Source: Campanula takesimana
Taxonomy: Eukaryota > Streptophyta > Magnoliopsida > Asterales > Campanulaceae
Length of the DNA stretch: 64,000 nucleotides
Assembly (NCBI GenBank): GCA_026119855.1
Contig: JAOWBW010000158.1
Coordinates: 1,238,976 to 1,302,975, forward strand
Direction of reading: 5' to 3'
Made by a program: the position numbers and the translations under genes. This document shows positions 55,842 through 64,000 of the stretch, piece after piece; the first letter of the stretch is position 1, and every line of letters starts with the position of its first letter. A model generated the notes under the pieces. That model did no database searches. It saw nothing but the letters and a program-made list of their open reading frames with translations, and was not told the origin of the DNA.

Positions 55842-56557
55842 TTAGGACCACGAGAACACATCTATGAATTCTTGGAGAAGTGCTATGAGGGCTTGTCGGT
55901 CTTCCCCCTTAAAGAAACTGCCAATCTTGGTCTCTTTCAGATCATCTTGCGTCCCCAGATTAACTGTTTGCATTTCTTCGGCATCAATAGGACCATTTCC
56001 GCCACGATGACCTACTTGCTTATTAATTTCTTTTAAGATTTGTTCATTTTCTTGATCTATCTCTTCATATGACTCATTATTATCTAATTCATTAGAGTTA
56101 ATAGTTAATTCATCATTTAAGACGCTAACAATCTCAGGATACTCGAAAAGATCTATGTTTTCATTAAGAAAGTAGGGGAATACACGTTCCACGATGGCAT
56201 CCAAGTCCTCTTGGGTGAGCTCCTCGGTAGCGGTATCTGACTCTAAGGTAAGAGTTACAAATTTTCCTTCCCTATGGGGATGGGGAGTACATCCTGACTC
56301 TTTGATCAGGAAGTCTTCACTTGCTATGGGTCCCCAATTATGTACCAGTTCTGGATAGGATCGTCACACTTCTTGATGAGCTCAGTGTAATCTTGGTTCG
56401 GAGCGTCCCCCTTGTCTATTGCGTTGATCTGAGTGTCCTCTAGCTCGCAAAGGTTGAGAAATTGGTGCAGTAGGTCTTCTCCCAACACAAAGTCCCACTT
56501 ACTGGACGCTTTGGCCTTGGTACCCCCTAATTTTCGAGGTATCCACGAGAATTGCAT
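55842..56557 (-). pseudogene. Element H region between protease and RT
   Basis: An acidic linker (NDELTINSNELDNNESYEEID, then DDLKETKIGSFFKGEDRQAL, and FIDVFSWS before RT). The frame is interrupted near 56205-56324. This is the usual run-up to Tat RT (the DVFAWS-type motif sits at its end). No separate function is assigned. Confidence 0.75.
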
Positions 56558-57159
56558 CGGTTCTGTTTCACGTGTGTATGGATCACAGTCACTGAATATT
56601 TCAAAGCCTGGTTAGCGCTTCCCCCTATGGTAAATCTATGGTTCAGAGAACAAGAAGTATGGCATGTTTTCCCCTCGCGTACAAAGTACCCGTTTAGAGT
56701 CCTTCGATAGGGTGGTTCTAGTGGTACTATGTATGAGGTCCAGTCCCTTTCTTCCTTAGGGATGCCCTTGAGTGGTGACTCATAACCTAGACCATATTCG
56801 GGCGGATATAGAACGACTGGTGGTGGTTCTTTGATCCCTTGTAAATTCTTGCCAAGTCCAAGACCGGGGAAGTATCCTTCTTTTAGCATCATGTTAAGCA
56901 CTGGGCGTGTTCCGGAGAATGGAATGGCTTTTGAGTAGTCATTTTCATTATGCACTTCTACCATTTCTACGCTACTTTGCTTTTGGAATTCGAATCCATT
57001 GAAGAGGTGGTCAGCTGCCTCATGCTGGATTTCTAAGATCGGGCTAGCAGTGACAAGTTTCCCAAGTACGGTGACTATAATGTCATTGTGCTTAAACATG
57101 ACACATTGATGGAGGGTTGACGGTAGTCCTCCTGTTTGATGTAGCCACGGACGTCCCAA
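56527..57159 (-). pseudogene. Element H segment with G-patch-like motif
   Basis: The start resembles the protease tail (GRPWLHQTGGLPSTLHQCVM). It then contains LKEGYFPGLGLGKNLQGIKE, a Gly-rich G-patch-like motif found between protease and RT in Ogre/Tat polyproteins. G-patches bind RNA or helicases in other proteins. The frame is open for 210 codons but lies in a broken polyprotein. Confidence 0.75.
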
Positions 57160-58045
57160 AAGACGTTTGAAGGAAGAGGGGATGTCAATGACTTAGAATT
57201 CTGCTTTTGTAGTTATCTCTCCTACTATAACTGTCAGAGTGATCGCCCCTATAGGTGAACGTGCAGTGCAATCAAATCCTCGTACAGTGAGAGTTGACGG
57301 TTTTAGCTATCTTGAGGTAAGGCCAAGCGTTACCATGACTTTCTTTGGTAAGACATTTATGGCGGACCTATTGTCTACTAGGATTCTGGGGCTTTGATGC
57401 CCATTGACCCTTGCGGTTATGTAGATAGCTTCGGTGTGCCCTCCACCATACTGTGGTTGATCTAAGTCAGTAAATGTGATCACATTGCCAAATTGGATTT
57501 GGGCTACCATTTCGTTAACTCTTCGGGAGTTATTTCTTTGGGCACTTCGACTTGGGCTAATTCTTTTGATATCATCATTCGATGTTTGTGAGAGGAGCCT
57601 AGGAGATCCTATATGGAAATGTTGGCTTGCATTTTGTTTAATTGTTTAAGAAGCGGATCGTCAAGCTCAACGGGCTCGGGCTCCTTTGAGGATGATGGTT
57701 CTTCTATTCTTGGATCTTTGTTGATTACAACTCGACCGGAGCGGGTGAGTAAGTTAACATCTTTATTTTTTTTATTATTATTCTTCCTATCTAGTACTTG
57801 ATCCCAAGACAACATGTAACAGAAAGAAATTTCAATATCAAACTTTGGAGTGCTCTCGCCCACATTTGGGATTAGACGAGTAGTCTCCTCTTCCTTGCTA
57901 GCTATTTCTATTACATTGATCCCTCCTCCCGCAGTTGGGAGGGGGTTTGTCACTACATTAGGAACCCCTAGTTGCTTAGAGTCTATGAGATCTTGGATCG
58001 CATCTTTGAGGTGGTTCCAGGAGTTGGTGTCATGACCACTGGCAA
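57160..58045 (-). pseudogene. Element H gag end and protease
   Basis: Minus strand. The protease-like segment (57510-57307) has RILVDNRSAINVLPKKVM, where the usual D-(S/T/N)-G active site reads DNR, so it should be inactive. Upstream (58045-57609) is the Gag tail: the GHDTNSWNHLKDAIQDLIDS zinc-knuckle remnant, the GGGINVIE linker and a LLTRSGRVV segment. It is joined at 58045 to a copia gag. Confidence 0.85.
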
Positions 58046-58619
58046 TATTTGCCTTGCTTATTTTGGGTTTGACAACTTTTGCCTTCCCCTTTCTTTTGGC
58101 CTTAGAGCCCTTTCCTTCTTTTGAAACCATGAGCATAGGAGAGGCTTCCTTATCGATTTCCTTTTCTTCTGTATTTAGCATCCCATGCAACTTAGACAGA
58201 GACTTAGTCATACCATGCATATTATAGTTCATGATGTACTGATTATAGCTTTTAGGTAATGAGTTCAAAATAAAATCAGTCGCCAACTCTACATGGATGA
58301 GATAGCGAAGCCTCACTAAATGCTCAAAACGGGCCTTCATCTTCAGAACATGAGGACCCACCGACTGTCCTTCACTCATCTTGCATGAGGTCAGAGCATC
58401 CATGGTATCAAACCTTTCTTGCCTTGCTTGTTCTTGAAACATATCTTTCAACTGAGTGCCTATGTCATAGGAATCCAAGTATTCAAGAGTCTTCTGAAGC
58501 TCAGAACACATGGCAACAATCATTAGACAACCGACCTCATAAGAATCACTTTTGTGTTTCTTGTGAGACTCTTTTAGAAATCTAATGTCGAAAGCATGTT
58601 TTAATCTCATCTTGTGCAT
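57609..58619 (-). pseudogene. Chimeric open frame: copia Gag fused to Tat Gag tail (336 aa)
   Basis: One uninterrupted minus-strand frame. Residues about 1-190 (58619 to about 58045) are Ty1/copia Gag: SYEVGCLMIVAMCSELQKTL, LKMKARFEHLVRLRYLIHVE, FILNSLPKSYNQYIMNY, LSKLHGMLNTEEKEID, then a Lys-rich tail GKGSKAKRKGKAKVVKPK. Residues about 192-336 are the Tat Gag tail of element H. The join lies near 58045-58060. Fusion in frame without a stop is striking but could be luck. Neither half is complete, and no promoter for this ORF is evident beyond the copia LTR at 59658-60826. Confidence 0.8.
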
Positions 58620-59644
58620 TGGGTCCGAAACTGTTTTGATAACCCAATTAAATCAAACCATTTTAAATGTATACGAATCACTGTTTCCTCATCTTGCTTT
58701 TACAAAATAGAATTAATGCACCTCGCTAGGGCGTAGCCTACATAAAAACTATTTATGTACTCACAAGTGTTTTAATCATTGATTGGCGCATGATTTAAGT
58801 TTTAACAAGAAGGTTAAACACATATAGCATGGCAACATATTTATACGCACATAATATAAACATGTAAAGCATCAGTTAATAATTTAATTAATCCCATTAA
58901 TTAAAGTATTATTTCATGCGATTAATTTATGGGGATAAATTCTTAAACACGTAATTGAGAGCACGATTGTACGGTCAAAACTAAGCCAGAAGGCATCCAC
59001 AATCCCGTACCAAATTTAGAAACTAGAAGAAATAACTATGTAAGGTTGAAACTAAGCCAAAGGCATCCACAATCCCTTACATAAAGTAACTCGATTCTAA
59101 ATTCTTTTGTCTCATCAATTTATGACTTTGTCCTTGAGATTTATTTTCAGGAAACCAGCCATCTGACAAATAAATTCAATCCAAAGTAATTTTGAAATTG
59201 ACATTTAATTTCAGGAAACACGGTTTCTAAAACCAGCCATCTGACAATTAAATTCAACTCAAAATATTTACCATTGTTTTTCAATTTTAAACCCTAAAAT
59301 TGCTTTCCTGATTCAATTAGGATTTGGTGTTCAAGATGATCAAATCACCATGTTCATCAAAACCTTGAATAAACAATTTATTCTTGATTCTAGGAACATT
59401 AACAAATTAATCCAATTAACTTTTGATGATCACAAGGAACATAATAATCAAATTATTATTGGAATCTTAGATCCCACATAACGTATTTAAACAGTGTGAT
59501 TTTATGATCTTCATATATCTCATATATATGCATAAAATATAAAATCACGTAAACATCGTGAATCTAAATTCAAATAACATGCTAACACATATAATCCAAT
59601 TATATTATCAACATGTTATAATTAAAATAATCATGATGAACGGG
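58620..59644 (-). other. Leader of truncated copia element
   Basis: Non-coding. It contains the TCGCTAGGGCG motif (58723) also found in the nested copia leader, and two imperfect tandem duplications (CTAAGCC...GGCATCCACAATCCC at 58981-59075; CCAGCCATCTGACAA at 59156 and 59234). Confidence 0.7.
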
Positions 59645-59656
59645 GCTCTGATACCA
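59645..59656 (-). promoter_or_regulatory. Copia primer-binding site, initiator tRNA-Met
   Basis: Minus-strand TGGTATCAGAGC, 1 nt from the LTR. Confidence 0.9.
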
Positions 59657-59657
59657 C

Positions 59658-60826
59658 TGTTGGGTTTTGCACAATCATGCGCAGCGGAATAAACCCAAAA
59701 GTCTAGATTTATTCAAGATGATTAAATTAATATGAGTATGAATTTATAACACTAACCATGATGATGCTTTTAAATTCTTATCCGAATGGTCGAATATTTA
59801 AGCTTGGACCTTTGAATCTTCTTACTTGCGTTTTCGCACAGGAACACAAAATTTGAAGGAATTGAGATCACGCCTTTCACCGGTATCCACACTTCGAACG
59901 AACTCAAGATCGCTTCTTGATAGATTGCTAGATCATGACTTGAAACCTTGAAGAAAAACTAGAAAAATCAGTTCCAGGGCGAAAGTGGCCGCATGGCCAA
60001 CATTTCCAAAAGGCAATAGTGGCCGCATGGCCAAAATTTCTCTCATGGAAAGTGTGGCCGCGTGGCCAAGTCTTGCCAGGTTTAATTTTTCATGTCTTTT
60101 CCAATCCTTTCTTTGTGTGTGACCCAATAGTATTATATTAAGTTGGCAATGAGTCCAAATATATTTGGTCTCATAAATCATGAGCGGACTCTAGCAAGCC
60201 ATCATGACTACCCAATTAATATAACTTTGTCAAAGTTCGTGAATATTTTATAGAATATATCACAAAATTTTTGTCCACGATGTCATTGAGCGTAAGCCAT
60301 GGTCAATGGTCAACTTACAATGCCCAATACTTTTCTCGATTCCAAATAGTTGATAATACAAATGACATTGATCATATCAATTCATTTGAGCACGGCCATG
60401 CTTTTCATCAATACTATTCATCGAGGGGCCTAAGCTTGACATCTCTCATGAAGAGGGACAAATTCTATCTTGACTTATTACTTGGTTAAGAGTAACGTTT
60501 GAATAGTCAAACATGATTTCCACTATGTGGAAGATCGTAATAATATCAGGTCTAAGGATTCAATGATATTACTATTTAGAGGTTTAATTATGACATCATG
60601 ACCATGACATAAACCTCATAGTTGAGTCATGTGCAGTATATGTTCACCAACACATACCCATAAGTTTAACTTGTATCCCATACACATGATCATCACATGA
60701 TCATCGAAATTAACTTATACTAGTTCTTCATAAGTAGTAGGGACGGAGATTATTAAAACAAAACATGTAACAACAAATAATAATCTAAAACATCTCTTTA
60801 GATAAATGCGCATATACAACCCAACA
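59658..60826 (-). repeat. 5' LTR of truncated copia element (1169 bp)
   Basis: Minus-strand TGTTGGGTTG to AAAACCCAACA, with 9-bp inverted ends. Its body to the left ends at the chimeric join near 58045, and its 3' LTR is absent. Dyads TGGCCGCATGGCCA lie at 59986 and 60020, and TGGCCGCGTGGCCA at 60055 (34-35 bp spacing). Confidence 0.85.
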
Positions 60827-60850
60827 GTTGCCTGATGCATATAAAGCAAC
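60827..60850. other. 24-bp spacer between two copia LTRs
   Basis: The only sequence between the LTRs. Together with one LTR base on each side it reads CAGTTGC, 14 bp, GCAACTG-like. The GTTGC and GCAAC ends may be TSD remnants of the two elements. Confidence 0.6.
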
Positions 60851-62346
60851 TGTTGGGTTTCCTAATCGACATGCGCAGCGGAATAAAACATTAAAATTTT
60901 CTAGAAACCCGAATCCCATAGATCCAATCATGTGATTAAATCAAATACATGCATAATGAATACTAGAATACTAACCCTTGATGCCTTTGATTTAACAACC
61001 TTGAACTTGGTGGAGATTCGAAACTTGATCACGAACAATAGCAGGAACACGAACTATGGAGGCGATAAGCTTCACCCTCTATTGGTATCCACACCTTCGA
61101 ACGAATATCAAGTAGCTTCTTGATCTTGGTTGCTAGACCGAATTGTGAAACACGCTTTCACGATGTATAGAACTATATGGAATTTATGTGTGATGTTCTT
61201 GTTCTTCACCAAGGGATCTTAGAACAAGAAAATAACCTTTCAAACTCTTTAAAGGCTCTCACAATTGTATCACAATAAATTAGGACTGATTATGGCAACT
61301 AGAGGGTGTTTATATACTTGTTACACCTATTCTGAATTGGTAACAAGTGACTAAACGTGCAAGAAAACGGAACAAGAAAATCCCAGGCTGAAACAGGAGG
61401 TCCACCCAAGTATAGAAGTTGGTCCGGCCAGACCCTATGAAAGGTTCGGGCGGGTCCTTTCATAGGTCCGGGAGGACCTTTCTCTTTTCCTATTTTCTCC
61501 TCTAAATTCCTAATATTCCTCAAAGTCCCTTCGACCCAAATTCCAATTGAGTCCTTTTAGATTCGTTCTATTTGTGTGTGACCCCATAGGATTACACTAA
61601 GTTGGCAATGGGTTCAAACATAAACCCATAAGATATGATTAGATTCTAGCAAACCGTCATACCTACCCAAATAGTATAATTAGATACAAGTTCGTATTAC
61701 TCATAGAACATGTCACAATCACTTTGTCCATGATTTCATTGAACACAAGTCATGGTCATCAAGTCAACTTGTATTTGTTCAATACTTTCTCGATCCCGAA
61801 TATGTTGATAATCCAAATGACATTGATCCAATCAATTCATTTAAGTTTGGCCAACCATTTCATCAACATCATTCTACAAGGGGCCCAAGCTTGACATCTT
61901 TCCGAAGAGGGACAAATCCATTTAGCTTATTATTCTTCCCTACGTGAATCTGATTATGCCAATCATACCCTTTATAACTACCTGGTTAAAGGTAGCGTTT
62001 AAATATGTCAAACATAATGTTCATCAAGTGGAATACTATAATAACTTCATGTCTAAGGAATCTAATGACATAACTATTATGAGATCTATATATGACATTG
62101 ACCATGACATAAATCTCATACAGTGGGTCATATCCAGTACCTTGTTCTCCAATAAGTACCCATAAATCTAACATGATCATCCCATGATCATTTAGCCTTT
62201 ATACTAGTGCTTCATAAGATCTAGGGATGGAGATTATTATAAGTAAACATGAACAACAATAATAATCAAACATTTCTTTATTAATATGAATAAAATGATA
62301 ACATATACAACGTTTAACAAACCTGCCTAGGGCACCAACACTAACA
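60851..62346 (-). repeat. 3' LTR of right-hand copia element (1496 bp)
   Basis: Minus-strand TGTTAGTGTTGG to AAACCCAACA. It is related to the nested copia LTRs (long shared blocks) but carries GGTCC-type repeats at 22-bp steps (61399, 61421, 61443, 61465) where those have GGCACG dyads. A PPT (AGGTCAAGTGGTAGAT on the minus strand) lies inside it. Confidence 0.88.
61399..61478. repeat. GGTCCG dyads at 22-bp steps in copia LTR
   Basis: GGTCCACCCA (61399), GGTCCGGCCAGACC (61421), GGTTCGGGCGGGTC (61443) and GGTCCGGGAGGACC (61465). Starts are exactly 22 bp apart. Cores are partly decayed. Confidence 0.75.
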
Positions 62347-64000
62347 ATCTACCACTTGACCTAGGCCCAATCTCCCATGTATCTAATACCCATAGACCTA
62401 ACATGACCATCATGTTTAGCTTGTGGAAGTCCCTTTGTTAGCGGGTCTGCAACGTTATCATCAGTAGGTACTCTGCATATATTTACGTCTCCCCTATCAA
62501 TGATCTCTCGAATGATATAAAAACGCCTAAGTATGTGTTTGGATTTTTTATGTGCCCTTGGTTCTTTTGCTTGAGCAATAGCACCATTATTATCACAATA
62601 ATGGTCTATTGGATTAGGAATACTAGGAACCATTTCAGGTTCACCAATGAACTTCTTAATCCAAACAGCTTCCTTTGCAGCATCCGATGCAGCAGTAAAC
62701 TCAGCTTCAGTTGTAGAATTAACGACTGTACTCTGCTTGGAACTCTTCCAGCTAACAGCTCCACCATTTAACATAAACACAAAACCCGATTGCGATCTAC
62801 TATCATCTTTGTCGGTTTAGAAACTTGCATCCGTATAACCATTTACAACGAGATCATCTTCCATTCTTCCATAAATCAAAAACGAATCTTTAGTCCTTCT
62901 CAAGTACTTAAGAATCGCTTTCACAGCCATCCAGTGACTCTCACTGGGGTCGGACAGATATCTACTCGTCATGCTCAAAGTATAAGATATACATCCGGCC
63001 TAGTACATATCATGGCATACATGATGGATCCAATTGCCGAAGCATATAGAATCACACTCATTTTCTCACGCTTATCATTTGTCTTAGAACATTGCATCTT
63101 GCATAGAGAAACTCCATGTAACACTGGCAAGTTCCCTCTCTTAGAATTTTCCTTGAAGAATCTTCTAAGGACCTTGTCAATGTATGTACTTTGTCTTAAA
63201 ACCAATTAGCTTCTTTGATCTATCTCTATAGATCTTAATGCCAAGGATATATGCGGCTTCAACCATATCTTTCATTGCGAAACACTTTCCTAACCAAGTT
63301 TTTACATACTGAAGTGTAGCAATGTCGTTTCCAATGAGCAATATGTCATCCACATATAAAATAAAGAATAGAACTATGCTCCCACTAATCTTTTTATATA
63401 CACAAGGTTCATCTTCGTTCTTGATGAAGCCAAACTCTTTGACTGATTCATCGAAACGAAGATTCCAACTCCTAGAAGCTTGCTTCAATCCATAGATGGA
63501 TTTTTGCAACTTGCATACTTCAAAAAAATTTGTGCAAAACCCTTGGATTGTGTCATATACACATCCTCTTGTAAGTTTCCATTAAGGAAAGCGGTTTTGA
63601 CATCCATTTTCCATATCTCATATTCATAATATGCGGCTATGGCAATCAAAATTCTTATAGACTTGATCATTGCTAAGGGTGAAAAGGTTTCATCATAGTC
63701 AATACCATGAATCTGCCTATAACCTTTCACTACAAGCCTAGCTTTGTAAGTATGCACCTTCCCATCCATGTCAGTCTTCTTCTAGAAGACCCATTTGCAT
63801 CCTATGATTTTTACACCTTCGGGTGCATCAATCAAGTTACAAACATGATTATCATGCATGGATTGTAATTCAGATTCCATGACTCCATGCCAATTATCTG
63901 AATCAGGAGATGACATCGCCTCTTGGTAGGTGGTCGGTTCACTATTCTCAATGATCTGTACCTCATTACTATCCATTACGAGAAATCCATATCTCTCGGG
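62347..64000 (-). pseudogene. Copia pol 3' half (RT-RNase H), cut by window edge
   Basis: Minus strand. It enters at the start of RT (SSPDSDNWHGVMESELQSMH, IIGCKWVF) and continues MDGKVHTYKARLVVKGYRQI and MDVKTAFLNGNLQEDVYMTQ. After a frameshift near 63500 come MQKSIYGLKQASRSWNLRFD and LYVDDILLIGNDI (catalytic YVDD intact). RNase H (62780-62361) has VSWKSSKQSTVVNSTTEAEF, PIDHYCDNNGAIAQ, KSKHILRRFYIIREI and DNVADPLTKGLP. A nonsense codon near 63783, the frameshift and a decayed stretch at 62800-63000 mark it as a pseudogene, though far better kept than the nested copia. Confidence 0.9.

Overview
The window is a block of plant (angiosperm, probably eudicot) intergenic heterochromatin made almost entirely of nested LTR retrotransposons. 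I see no cellular protein gene, rRNA, tRNA or CRISPR array. The evidence is plant-type Ty3 and Ty1 polyproteins, plant primer-binding sites (including TGGTATCAGAGC, complementary to initiator tRNA-Met), TG...CA-bounded LTRs and 5-bp target-site duplications (TSDs). All family calls come from reading the sequence; no database search was run.

Layout, left to right. 1-3004: 3' end and 2.8-kb 3' LTR of a Tekay/Del-like Ty3 element, inserted in an inverted Tat-type LTR (3005-4285). That LTR faces a related LTR (4294-5493) across 8 bp. 5494-8255: two decayed plus-strand Tat integrase fragments and their 3' UTR. 8897-10567: broken gene resembling plant-mobile-domain proteins, an accessory ORF of a Tat element. 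From 10568 to about 58045 one old minus-strand Tat element (here 'H') can be followed. It is split into four pieces by three insertions, and each lies between matching host sequence.

The insertions in H are: (i) 11900-26333, a tandem array of a non-coding large-LTR element, LTR-int-LTR-int-LTR, TSD ATCTC; (ii) 26547-43779, a 17-kb gag-only Tat element, itself interrupted at 31613-39854 by a Ty1/copia element (TSD TACTC); (iii) 44944-55014, a young Tat/Retand-like element 'F' (TSD CACAT, LTRs differing at 4 of 671 positions). F has gag-pro, RT-RNase H and aRNase H-integrase reading frames plus a four-exon antisense gene. At about 58045 H fuses to a truncated copia gag, followed by its leader and LTR (59658-60826). 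A second copia LTR (60851-62346) and the 3' half of its pol run off the right edge.

Most notable signals. (1) Clusters of short dyads with a CGNNCG core recur in at least six LTR or UTR families, with family-specific arms but similar spacing (20-23 bp within pairs, about 50 bp between pairs). A copia LTR shows a strict 23/50/23/50/23 pattern. (2) In F, gag-pro and RT are separated by a single UAG followed by CAA UUA, the leaky-stop context known from tobamoviruses. (3) F's antisense gene has three phase-consistent introns. (4) Tat 3' UTRs share two compact hairpin modules with covarying stems. (5) A copia gag and Tat gag are fused in one open frame.
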